Below are positions 19,741 through 31,829 of a stretch of 64,000 bases of DNA, piece after piece. Location: positions 10,637 through 74,636 of the forward strand of contig CALEJT010000091.1 of the NCBI GenBank assembly GCA_937898685.1, read 5' to 3'. The translations under genes were made by a program, and so were the position numbers. Under the pieces are notes generated by a model. It was not told the DNA's origin, ran no database searches, and was given only the letters and a program-made list of their open reading frames with translations. The DNA is from an uncultured Gammaproteobacteria bacterium. GTDB taxonomy: Bacteria; Pseudomonadota; Gammaproteobacteria; Pseudomonadales; Pseudohongiellaceae. Within the stretch, counting starts at the first letter, position 1, and every line of letters starts with the position of its first letter.

Positions 19741-19757
19741 GGGTGCTTGTGTAGAAT
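19729..19757 (+). promoter_or_regulatory. Sigma-70 promoter for gltBD
   Basis: TTGCCA (19729-19734) and TAGAAT (19752-19757) are exactly 17 nt apart. Transcription would begin near 19764, giving an 85-90 nt leader before the gltB ATG. Confidence 0.75.
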
Positions 19758-19772
19758 GGCCGGCCGTTTTGA

Positions 19773-19798
19773 AAAAAGCATACACGTATGTGCTTTTT
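19773..19798 (+). terminator. Hairpin with T-run in the gltB leader, possible attenuator
   Basis: Arms AAAAAGCA and TGCTTTTT enclose a 10-nt part-palindromic loop (CATAC/GTATG inside). The 3' arm itself supplies a run of five T. It begins about 10 nt after the predicted gltB transcription start and ends 52 nt before the ATG, where premature termination would control gltBD. The stem is AT-rich and would be weak. Confidence 0.4.
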
Positions 19799-19850
19799 CT
19801 GAATGGTCCAGCCTGCGTCAATTACCACGAATCAGCTGAAGAGAAGAAAC

Positions 19851-24299
<4,449 letters not shown>

Positions 24300-24348
24300 G
24301 GTCGCCAACGGCAGGTACAGTACGGCGTGAGCCGTGTGAGAGATCAAC

Positions 24349-25779
24349 ATGTCTGAGATCATCGCCAAATCCAAAGATACTTTCCGGTTCGTGAAAACCG
24401 GCCGTATCGATCCTGCGAAGAAGCCGCTGGCGACGCGTCAGCAGGCCTTCGTCGAGATCTACGATCCGTTCAAGCCGCAAGAAGCCGAAGTTCAGGCAGA
24501 TCGCTGTCTCGAATGTGGCAACCCCTATTGCGAATGGAAATGTCCGGTCCATAACTACATTCCCAACTGGCTCAAGCTGGTGGTGGAAGGCAACATCCTG
24601 CAGGCGGCGGAACTCTGCCACAGCACCAACACCCTGCCGGAGGTGTGCGGTCGCATCTGTCCGCAGGATCGTCTCTGCGAAGGCGCCTGTACGCTCAACG
24701 ACGGCTTCGGCGCCGTGACCATCGGCAACATCGAGAAATACATCGTCGACACTGCGCTCGAGCAGGGCTGGCGTCCGGATCTTTCGAAAGTGGAGCCCAC
24801 CGGCAAGAAAGTCGCCATCATCGGTGCCGGTCCTGCCGGTCTCGGTTGTGCCGACGTGCTCGTGCGCGCCGGTGTGCAGCCGGTCGTGTTCGACCGTTAT
24901 CCGGAAATCGGCGGTCTTCTGACCTTCGGCATTCCGATGTTCAAGCTGGAAAAAGACGTGATGTCCCGTCGCCGTGAAATCTTCGAAGGCATGGGCATCC
25001 AGTTCCGTCTCAACACCGAAGTCGGCAAGGACGTGAGCTTCCAGCAGCTGCTCGACGAATACGATGCCGTGTTCCTCGGCATGGGCACCTACAAGGCCAT
25101 GAAGGGCGGCTTCCCCGGTGAAGATCTCGAAGGCGTGTACGAAGCACTGCCCTTCCTGATCGGCAATACCAACAACGAGATGAAGTACGACCCCAACCTC
25201 GCTCCCTTCATCTCCATGGCCGGCAAGCGCGTGATCGTGCTCGGCGGTGGTGATACCGCGATGGACTGCAACCGTACCTCCATCCGTCAGGGCGCGGCTT
25301 CCGTCACCTGCGTCTATCGTCGTGACGAAGACAACATGCCTGGTTCCAAGCGCGAAGTGGAAAACGCGCGACAGGAAGGCGTGAAGTTCATCTTCAATCG
25401 TCAACCAGTGGAAATAGTTGGCGAAAACGGTAAGGTTACCGGCGTGAAATTCGTGCAGACGCGAATGGGCGAACCTGATGCAAAAGGCCGCCGCGTTGCC
25501 GAAGAAGTGCCGGGCAGTGAAGAAATAATCCCGGCCGATGCTGTGCTGGTGGCCTTTGGCTTCCAGCCGAGCCCGGCACCGTGGTTCGCAGATTTCGGCA
25601 TCGAGCTGGATCAACGTGGCCGCGTGCTGGCGCCGGCCGATGGCAAACATGCGTACCAGACTTCGAATCCCAAGATCTTTGCGGGTGGCGACATGGTGCG
25701 CGGTGCCGACCTCGTGGTCACCGCCATCTGGGAAGGTCGCCAAGCCGGCAGCGGCATCTTGGATTATCTCGGAGTCTGA
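24349..25779 (+). CDS. gltD: Glutamate synthase (NADPH) small subunit
   Basis: A 476-residue FAD/NADPH reductase subunit that passes electrons to GltB. The N-terminal ferredoxin-like domain carries two cysteine clusters (CLECGNPYCEWKCPVHN, CGRICPQDRLCEGAC). The FAD-binding IIGAGPAGLGCADVLVRAG and NADPH-binding VLGGGDTAMDCNRTSIRQG motifs follow. The length is typical. It lies 49 nt after gltB in the same operon and its stop overlaps the hemE start by one base (TGATG). Confidence 0.97.
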   Translation: MSEIIAKSKDTFRFVKTGRIDPAKKPLATRQQAFVEIYDPFKPQEAEVQADRCLECGNPYCEWKCPVHNYIPNWLKLVVEGNILQAAELCHSTNTLPEVCGRICPQDRLCEGACTLNDGFGAVTIGNIEKYIVDTALEQGWRPDLSKVEPTGKKVAIIGAGPAGLGCADVLVRAGVQPVVFDRYPEIGGLLTFGIPMFKLEKDVMSRRREIFEGMGIQFRLNTEVGKDVSFQQLLDEYDAVFLGMGTYKAMKGGFPGEDLEGVYEALPFLIGNTNNEMKYDPNLAPFISMAGKRVIVLGGGDTAMDCNRTSIRQGAASVTCVYRRDEDNMPGSKREVENARQEGVKFIFNRQPVEIVGENGKVTGVKFVQTRMGEPDAKGRRVAEEVPGSEEIIPADAVLVAFGFQPSPAPWFADFGIELDQRGRVLAPADGKHAYQTSNPKIFAGGDMVRGADLVVTAIWEGRQAGSGILDYLGV

Positions 25780-26846
25780 TGAACGCACCTTTGAAGAATG
25801 ACCGCTTCCTGCGCGCACTACTGCGCCAGGAAGTGGATGTCACGCCCGTATGGATGATGCGCCAGGCGGGTCGTTACCTCCCCGAATATCGCGCCACGCG
25901 CGCTCAGGCCGGCGATTTCCTGACGATGTGCAAGACGCCGGCCTTCGCCTGTGAAGTGACGCTGCAGCCGCTGCGTCGCTTCGCACTCGATGCTGCCATC
26001 CTCTTTTCCGACATCCTCACCATTCCCGATGCCATGGGAATCGAGCTCTATTTCGAGCAGGGTGAGGGGCCGCGTTTCCGCAAACCGGTACGCACCGAGG
26101 CCGATGTCGATGCCTTGCCGATCGTCGATGCCAAACGTGATCTCGGCTACGTGATGGATGCGGTGTCGCTGATCCGTCGCGAGCTCAATGGCCAGGTGCC
26201 CTTGATCGGTTTCTCCGGCAGCCCGTGGACCATCGCCACCTACATGGTCGAAGGCGGCGGCAGCAAGGACTTCGCCCTCATCAAGAAGATGATGATGGCG
26301 ACTCCCGCGCTGATGCATGCCTTGCTCGACAAGATCGCGCAGTCGGTCGTCGTCTACCTCAATGCGCAGATCGAAGCCGGCGCTCAGGCCGTGCAGATCT
26401 TCGACACCTGGGGTGGCGTGCTGAGTCCGTCCGCCTATCGCGAGTTCTCGCTCGGCTACATGCAGAAGATCGTGCAGGGTTTGATTCGCGAGCACGAAGG
26501 GCGCCGCGTGCCGGTGATTCTCTTCACCAAGAATGGTGGTCTGTGGCTCGAAGACATCGCCGCCGCTGGCGCCGATTGTGTCGGTCTCGACTGGACCATT
26601 GACATCGCCGACGCCAAACGGCGCATCGGTGACAAGGTGGCGCTGCAGGGCAATCTCGATCCTTCGGTGCTGTACGCTCCGCCGGAAGTCATTCGCAAGG
26701 AAGTCGCGAAGATTCTCGAAGGTTTCGGCCATGGCAACGGCCATGTCTTCAACCTGGGCCACGGCATTCATCAGCACGTCGATCCCGAACATGCGCGCGT
26801 GTTCGTCGACGCCGTGCATGAGTTGTCGGCGCCCTATCACCGCTGA
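25779..26846 (+). CDS. hemE: Uroporphyrinogen decarboxylase
   Basis: A 355-residue cytosolic enzyme that removes four carboxyl groups from uroporphyrinogen III in haem synthesis. It has the N-terminal signature WMMRQAGRYLPEYR, the active-site region FSDILTIPDAMGIEL, and GFSGSPWTIATYMVEGGGSK. The C-terminal NLGHGIHQHVDPEH block is intact. Its ATG shares one base with the gltD stop, so it is very probably translated from the gltBD transcript, the same neighbour relation as in pseudomonads. Confidence 0.96.
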   Translation: MNAPLKNDRFLRALLRQEVDVTPVWMMRQAGRYLPEYRATRAQAGDFLTMCKTPAFACEVTLQPLRRFALDAAILFSDILTIPDAMGIELYFEQGEGPRFRKPVRTEADVDALPIVDAKRDLGYVMDAVSLIRRELNGQVPLIGFSGSPWTIATYMVEGGGSKDFALIKKMMMATPALMHALLDKIAQSVVVYLNAQIEAGAQAVQIFDTWGGVLSPSAYREFSLGYMQKIVQGLIREHEGRRVPVILFTKNGGLWLEDIAAAGADCVGLDWTIDIADAKRRIGDKVALQGNLDPSVLYAPPEVIRKEVAKILEGFGHGNGHVFNLGHGIHQHVDPEHARVFVDAVHELSAPYHR

Positions 26847-26854
26847 GCACAGGT

Positions 26855-27370
26855 GTGACGCGTCTCAGCGCCTACGCCTTCCTTTCCATTGGCGCGAACC
26901 TGCCCGGTGAAGCAGGTTCGCCGCTGTCGACACTCAAACGCGCAGTCGAAGTGCTGCGCGGCTTGAGCGACGCATCGCTGCTGCTTTCTCCCTACTACGA
27001 ATCCGATCCCAAGGATTGTCCGCCCGGCTCACCGCGTTACTGCAATGCAGTGGTGGGGCTGTTACCACGTGCGGGGGAATCCGCGCTGACCCTGCTGTTG
27101 CAGTTGCAGCGCATCGAAGCGGACTTCGGTCGTGTGCGCAGCGGCATCGTCAACGAAGCACGCACGCTCGATCTCGACATCCTCACCTTCCCCGACACCG
27201 AGTCCAATACCAAAGAGCTCACACTGCCGCATCCACGCGCGCATGAACGTCGTTTCGTGCTCGAACCCTGGATCGAAGTGGTGGGAAGAGAGTGGCTGCT
27301 GAGGCAGCGCACACTGGGTGAATGGCTCGACGAATGTCGCGATCCGCCGCTCGTCGAAATCACGCAATAA
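26855..27370 (+). CDS. folK: HPPK: 6-hydroxymethyl-7,8-dihydropterin pyrophosphokinase
   Basis: A 171-residue folate-pathway kinase that transfers pyrophosphate from ATP to hydroxymethyl-dihydropterin. Motifs seen are FLSIGANLPGE near the N terminus, SPYYESDPKDC, the catalytic RTLDLDIL block with metal-binding aspartates, and LPHPRAHERRFVLEP. The start is GTG at 26855, 8 nt after the hemE stop; the ribosome-binding site is weak, so coupling to hemE is likely. It is divergent from typical FolK (LGSN replaced by SIGAN) but all catalytic blocks are present. Confidence 0.85.
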   Translation: MTRLSAYAFLSIGANLPGEAGSPLSTLKRAVEVLRGLSDASLLLSPYYESDPKDCPPGSPRYCNAVVGLLPRAGESALTLLLQLQRIEADFGRVRSGIVNEARTLDLDILTFPDTESNTKELTLPHPRAHERRFVLEPWIEVVGREWLLRQRTLGEWLDECRDPPLVEITQ

Positions 27371-27390
27371 ATTTTCGACCGCCCAATAAA

Positions 27391-27412
27391 AAACCCGGCC
27401 GAAGCCGGGTTT
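27391..27412 (-). terminator. Hairpin terminator between folK and the MTHFR-like gene
   Basis: A perfect 9-bp stem (AAACCCGGC/GCCGGGTTT) with a CGAA loop. On the minus strand it is followed by a run of six T, so it fits best as a terminator for the minus-strand MTHFR-like transcript. It may also stop folK transcription weakly, since only TTT follows on the plus strand. Confidence 0.75.
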
Positions 27413-27552
27413 CAGGTCCATCAATGCGCCATTCCTTTGCGGCAATCCATGCCATTGCAAGCGCCAAATCGAAAAGTGTCGAGACCAAATCAGCAGTGGC
27501 TCTGCGTGACTTGAGGTGAATTCTACGCGAGTGAAGTTTCGCGTCTGTAACC

Positions 27553-27581
27553 TGGCTCACACTTCCAGCAAGTGTGAGCCA
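27553..27581 (-). repeat. Perfect 12-bp inverted repeat just after the MTHFR-like gene
   Basis: Arms TGGCTCACACTT/AAGTGTGAGCCA with a 5-nt loop lie 23 nt beyond the stop at 27604. There is no T-run on either side, so it is not a classical terminator. A 3'-end-stabilising hairpin or a protein-binding site is possible. Confidence 0.5.
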
Positions 27582-27603
27582 GTCTCGACTGCGTGAGTGG
27601 TGC

Positions 27604-28503
27604 TCAGAGCTCCACGTCGACGTCGAAGCCTTCGTCGGTCAGCGTGAACTTGCCATCCATCACGGCGTACAGCCACTTGGCGGACTTCGCCATGCCACCG
27701 AGCGGATACAGGTGAACCTGCGTGATGCCGCACTGCGGATCGTTCGCCTGATAGTTGGCGAGATCACGTACCAGTTTGTCGGGAGCGCGGGTGGTCATCA
27801 GTTTGGCGATGTTGGCAGCCTGACGGGTCAGCACGCGCATGGAAGGACCGATGCCGCAAGCGGTGGCGTGAGCGAGCAGGGTCTTCAGGGTGGCGAGGCC
27901 CGGGATACCGATGTGGATCGGCAGCTCGTTGCCTTCGGCGCGGATGCGTTTGTCCCAAGCGATGATCGGCTCGGCTTCGAAGCAGAACTGCGTGGTGATG
28001 TACATCTCGAAGCCGTGCTCCTTGGCATAGGCGTTCTTCTCGAGCAGGGCCTTGGTGACTTCTTCCGGCTTGATGTCGGGCGAACCTTCGGGGTGACCGG
28101 CAACGCCGAGTTTCTTGATGCCGTACTTCTGGAAGAGATCGGTGCGCAGCACTTCCATGGAGCTGGAGAATTCACCCACCGGCTTGTCGACGCCACCGCC
28201 GATCAGCAGGGCTTCGTCGACCTGGGCTTCGGCCTGGAGGATCTTCAGGTTTTCTTCGAAGAAGGTTTTGCTCGGGATGGAGCGTGCCGCGAAGTGCGGT
28301 ACGGGCTTCATGCCTTCGGCGTACAGACGTTTTACCGTGGCAACGGTGTCGCGGAAATCCGAACCCGGAAGGAAGGTGACGAAAACAGTGGTGCCTTCGC
28401 GCAGGATGTCGCGGAAGTTTTCGATCTTCTTGGCTCCGCCGGGAGTGACTTCCACGGAGGCGTTCTGGAGGAACTTCAGGATGTTGTCTTTTTCGTTGCT
28501 CAC
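27604..28503 (-). CDS. Methylenetetrahydrofolate reductase family protein (divergent MetF-like)
   Basis: A 299-residue TIM-barrel protein of the MTHFR family. The N-terminal motif SVEVTPGGAKK replaces the SFEFFPP seen in MetF. PVPHFAARSI corresponds to the MetF PHLTC segment, and ITTQFCFEAEPIIAW matches the conserved TQFFFD region. Known members reduce methylene-THF to methyl-THF with FAD. This subfamily could instead serve one-carbon catabolism, and no true metF is visible in the window for comparison. The start is GTG at 28503, with AGGT upstream and a good promoter. It is monocistronic, followed by two hairpins. Confidence 0.75.
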   Translation of the reverse strand: MSNEKDNILKFLQNASVEVTPGGAKKIENFRDILREGTTVFVTFLPGSDFRDTVATVKRLYAEGMKPVPHFAARSIPSKTFFEENLKILQAEAQVDEALLIGGGVDKPVGEFSSSMEVLRTDLFQKYGIKKLGVAGHPEGSPDIKPEEVTKALLEKNAYAKEHGFEMYITTQFCFEAEPIIAWDKRIRAEGNELPIHIGIPGLATLKTLLAHATACGIGPSMRVLTRQAANIAKLMTTRAPDKLVRDLANYQANDPQCGITQVHLYPLGGMAKSAKWLYAVMDGKFTLTDEGFDVDVEL

Positions 28504-28542
28504 GGGCGTTACCTGTTTTGGATGGTAAAAAATCAGCGGGCT

Positions 28543-28571
28543 ATTCTAGCGACGCAATGGAGTAGGGGCAA
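28543..28571 (-). promoter_or_regulatory. Sigma-70 promoter for the MTHFR-like gene
   Basis: On the minus strand TTGCCC (28566-28571) and TAGAAT (28543-28548) are 17 nt apart, about 40 nt upstream of the GTG start. No SAM riboswitch-like fold was recognised in the short leader. Confidence 0.65.
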
Positions 28572-28627
28572 ACCGCCCGGTTCGGCGCAAATCCTTGGCA
28601 GATCGGGCCTGCTGGCGGCGCAATCGT

Positions 28628-29896
28628 TCATAGTGCCTCGCACCAGGCACATACGGTGGCGGTCAGTTGCGCGAGATCTTCGGTGCCGATGACGTAAGGC
28701 GGCATCAGGTACATCAGTCGTCCAAAGGGACGGATCCACACCCCTCTCTCGACGCAGAAACGCTGCGCGCGCGCCATGTCCACCGGTTCCTTCAGCTCCA
28801 CCACGCCAATCGCTCCCAACACACGCACATCGCTGACGCCAGGGAACTGGCGACATGGTGCGAGTTCGCGCTCGAGTTGAGCAGCGATGGCTGCGATGCG
28901 TTCCTGCCAGGGGCTTTGCAGCAAGAGCTCGATGCTCGCCACCGCCACCGCACAGGCGAGTGGGTTGCCCATGAAGGTGGGGCCATGCATGAAGACACCG
29001 CCGCTGTGGGAAATGGTGTCGGCGACCTTGTCGGTGCAGAGCGTGGCGGCGAGGGTCATGGTGCCGCCGGTGAGGGCCTTGCCGAGACAGAGAATGTCGG
29101 GCGTGATGTCCGCATGTTCGCAGGCGAAGAGCTTGCCGGTGCGGCCGAAGCCGGTGGCGATCTCGTCGGCAATCAGCAGCACTTCGTAGTGATCGCAAAG
29201 GTCGCGTACCGCGCGCAGATAGTCGGCGGAATAGAAGTACATGCGTCCGGCGCCCTGCACGATCGGCTCAAGGATCAGGGCTGCGAGTTCGTGTTGGTGA
29301 CGGGCCAGCAGGCGTTCCAGAGCATCGATTTCGTTGGCGGGGCAGGCCTCACCGAAACGCGCCTCGGGCGCTGGAGCGAATACTTGCTCACGCAGCGCAC
29401 CGCCAAAGATGTGATGCATGCCGGTGACGGGATCGCACACGCTCATGGCGGTGAAGGTGTCGCCGTGATAGCCCTTGCGCGGCGTGATGAGACGCTGCTT
29501 CTGCGAACGCCCGCGCGCGATCCAGTACTGCAGCGCCATCTTGATCGCCACTTCCACGCTCACGGAGCCGGAGTCGCACAGGAAGACGCGTTCCAGGCCT
29601 GGAGGAGTCAGTTCGACCAGGTGCTTGCCGAGCGCGATGGCGGGTTCATGTGTGAGGCCTCCGAACATCACATGGGCCATCGTGTCCAGCTGCGCTTTCG
29701 CCGCATCGATCAAGGCGGGGTGGCCGTAGCCGTGGATGACGCTCCACCAGGAGGACATCCCGTCGATCAATGCCGTTCCATCTTCGAGATGGAGCCGCAC
29801 GCCCTCCGCCCGTACCACGGGATAGACGGGCAGGGGATTCTGCATCGAGGTATAGGGATGCCAGAGATGTTGACGATCGAAATCGAGATCGAGCAT
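28628..29896 (-). CDS. bioA: Adenosylmethionine-8-amino-7-oxononanoate aminotransferase (BioA)
   Basis: A 422-residue PLP-dependent class III aminotransferase that makes 7,8-diaminopelargonate using SAM as the amino donor. It has the BioA-specific N terminus LWHPYTSMQNPLPVYPVV, MSSWWSVIHGYGHP, the cofactor region IADEIATGFGRTGKLFACEH, and the PLP lysine in LCLGKALTGGTMTLAATL. It lies on the minus strand downstream of comF and opposite to bioBFCD, so the biotin genes form two divergent arms. The C terminus (MPPYVIGTEDLAQL) is complete. Confidence 0.96.
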   Translation of the reverse strand: MLDLDFDRQHLWHPYTSMQNPLPVYPVVRAEGVRLHLEDGTALIDGMSSWWSVIHGYGHPALIDAAKAQLDTMAHVMFGGLTHEPAIALGKHLVELTPPGLERVFLCDSGSVSVEVAIKMALQYWIARGRSQKQRLITPRKGYHGDTFTAMSVCDPVTGMHHIFGGALREQVFAPAPEARFGEACPANEIDALERLLARHQHELAALILEPIVQGAGRMYFYSADYLRAVRDLCDHYEVLLIADEIATGFGRTGKLFACEHADITPDILCLGKALTGGTMTLAATLCTDKVADTISHSGGVFMHGPTFMGNPLACAVAVASIELLLQSPWQERIAAIAAQLERELAPCRQFPGVSDVRVLGAIGVVELKEPVDMARAQRFCVERGVWIRPFGRLMYLMPPYVIGTEDLAQLTATVCAWCEAL

Positions 29897-29952
29897 GGCG
29901 GTAGCACGGCTAAAGAGGGCGCATTAGAAAGGAGCGGACGCCGCTTGGCAAA

Positions 29953-30699
29953 TCAGGCGCGCGCAATCGCCCAGGCATGGAGCTCCACGGGCTGCGGGAG
30001 TTGGCGATGGAGCAGACGGGCGAGCGTTTCGACGGTGCTCATCGTGGTGAGGACGTCGTCTACCAGGGCGATACGGCTCAGGCCAACGAAAGCATCAGGC
30101 TCTGCCAGGGCAAAAGCCCCGCGCAGATTGCGCTTCCGCTCGGCCTTGCGCAGGCCCTGCTGGGGCGGAGTGTCGCGAACGCGTTGCAGCGCGGTGGCAG
30201 TCACTGCAATGCCAAGCCCCTCGCCCAGTTGCCGCGCCAACACCAGCGCCTGGTTGTAGCCACGGTCGCGCAGGCGGCGTGGATGGAGCGGGACCGGCAG
30301 CAGGAGCTGTGGCAGCTCCTGCGGTCGATAGCTTTCCCGTAGCACCTCCACCAGCAACTCAGCCAACACCCGCCCGTGCTGGAGCTGATCGTGATATTTG
30401 TAGCCGCTCACCAAGGCAGAGACTGGCGGCTGCCACGTAAAAGGCGCCACAGCACGGTAGATCGGGCGTCTGCCAGAGGCGCAACGGCCACAGCGGCGGT
30501 CCGGTGGATGGCCGGGCGGCAGCGGCAGAGCGCAGCCTACGCAGGGATCTTCCACTGTGGAAAGCGTTTGCTCACAGGTCAGACAAAGGTCGCGTCGCAG
30601 GCCGCTGGCCTTCTGGCAGACCACGCAGTGCCCCGGCCAGAGGAAGAATTGGGCATTCAGTAGCCACTTGTTCAGGAATTCGGCGGCTTTGGTTGACAT
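29953..30699 (-). CDS. ComF family phosphoribosyltransferase-like protein
   Basis: A 248-residue protein. The N-terminal zinc-ribbon has CxxC pairs (CVVCQK, CLTCEQ, CVGCALP, CGRC). A C-terminal PRTase-like domain carries LLLPVPLHPRRLRDRGYNQA and the phosphate-binding loop IALVDDVLTTMSTVETLA. ComF proteins are needed for natural transformation in several gammaproteobacteria (acting after DNA uptake), and they commonly sit beside bioB, as here. The ATG at 30699 (MSTKAAEFL) is preferred; upstream ATGs at 30720 and beyond run into the bioB promoter region. Confidence 0.9.
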   Translation of the reverse strand: MSTKAAEFLNKWLLNAQFFLWPGHCVVCQKASGLRRDLCLTCEQTLSTVEDPCVGCALPLPPGHPPDRRCGRCASGRRPIYRAVAPFTWQPPVSALVSGYKYHDQLQHGRVLAELLVEVLRESYRPQELPQLLLPVPLHPRRLRDRGYNQALVLARQLGEGLGIAVTATALQRVRDTPPQQGLRKAERKRNLRGAFALAEPDAFVGLSRIALVDDVLTTMSTVETLARLLHRQLPQPVELHAWAIARA

Positions 30700-30780
30700 A
30701 TTCGCGGTCCTGCCTACCATTGCGGCCCTCAGCATAGTCCCGCCCCGGCCGCGCCGCCTGGGTTCTACGAGGTAATCCCC

Positions 30781-31818
30781 ATGGCCGCCGCACTGCGTCA
30801 CGATTGGCAGAATCACGAAATCGAAGCCCTCTTCGACCTTCCCTTCAACGATCTCCTGTTCAGGGCCCACAGCATCCACCGCCAGTACTTCGATCCCAAT
30901 GCGGTGCAGGTGAGCACACTGCTGTCGATCAAGACGGGTGCCTGCCCGGAAGACTGCAAGTACTGCTCGCAGAGCGGTCACTACAACACGGGGCTCGAGA
31001 AGGAAAAGCTATTGGCGGTGGAGAAGGTGTTGGCGGAAGCCAAGGCCGCTCGCGACGCCGGCGCCACCCGCTTCTGCATGGGTGCGGCGTGGAAGCACCC
31101 TTCCGCCAAGGACTTCCCCTACGTACTCGAGATGGTCAAGGGAGTACGTGCTCTCGGTCTGGAAACCTGCATGACGCTGGGCAAGCTCAGCCGTGAGCAG
31201 ACCCAGGCCCTCGCCGAAGCGGGGCTCGACTACTACAACCACAACATCGATACCTCGCGCGACTACTACAACCAGATCATCACCACTCGCACCTTCGAGG
31301 AGCGTCTCGATACGCTGGCCCACGTGCGCGAAGCCGGCATCAAGGTGTGCAGCGGGGGCATCGTCGGCATGGGCGAGAGCAAGCAGGACCGCATCGGTTT
31401 CCTGCGCGAGCTGGCCAACCTGCCGCAGCATCCGGAAAGCGTGCCGATCAACAACCTGGTGAAGATCAAGGGCACGCCACTCGAGAACGCGCCCGACATC
31501 GATCCCTTCGACTTCGTGCGCATGATCGCCGTGGCTCGCATCCTGATGCCGAAGTCGCACGTGCGTCTGTCTGCCGGACGCGAGCAGATGAACGAACAAC
31601 TGCAGGCGCTGTGCTTCTTCGCCGGTGCCAACTCCATCTTCTACGGCGATCGTCTGCTGACGACTTCCAATCCCGAAGAGAGCAAGGACCTCGCGCTCTT
31701 CGCCAAGCTCGGCATCCATCCCGAGCCGCGCGAAGTGCATCCGGAACAGCTGGCGGCGGAGGAAGCCGTTCCCGCGGCCAAGTCCTCGCTCTACTACGAC
31801 GCCACTGCCGCACACTGA
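30781..31818 (+). CDS. bioB: Biotin synthase
   Basis: A 345-residue radical-SAM enzyme that inserts sulfur into dethiobiotin. The 4Fe-4S-binding CPEDCKYCSQSGHY (CxxxCxxC) is present, as are the 2Fe-2S cysteine blocks (RFCMGAAW, LETCMTLG, KVCSGGIVGMGE) and the cluster arginine region HVRLSAGREQM. The length is typical. It is the first gene of bioB-bioF-bioC-bioD. No BirA-like operator was recognised in the 81-nt spacer to comF. Confidence 0.97.
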   Translation: MAAALRHDWQNHEIEALFDLPFNDLLFRAHSIHRQYFDPNAVQVSTLLSIKTGACPEDCKYCSQSGHYNTGLEKEKLLAVEKVLAEAKAARDAGATRFCMGAAWKHPSAKDFPYVLEMVKGVRALGLETCMTLGKLSREQTQALAEAGLDYYNHNIDTSRDYYNQIITTRTFEERLDTLAHVREAGIKVCSGGIVGMGESKQDRIGFLRELANLPQHPESVPINNLVKIKGTPLENAPDIDPFDFVRMIAVARILMPKSHVRLSAGREQMNEQLQALCFFAGANSIFYGDRLLTTSNPEESKDLALFAKLGIHPEPREVHPEQLAAEEAVPAAKSSLYYDATAAH

Positions 31819-31829
31819 CGGAGCCTCCC

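Noticed and set aside
28504..28627. SAM riboswitch upstream of the MTHFR-like gene
   Set aside because: The leader is about 40 nt long and shows no known riboswitch core.
30700..30780. BirA operator in the comF-bioB spacer
   Set aside because: No TTGTAAACC-like half-sites with the expected spacing were found in the 81-nt spacer.
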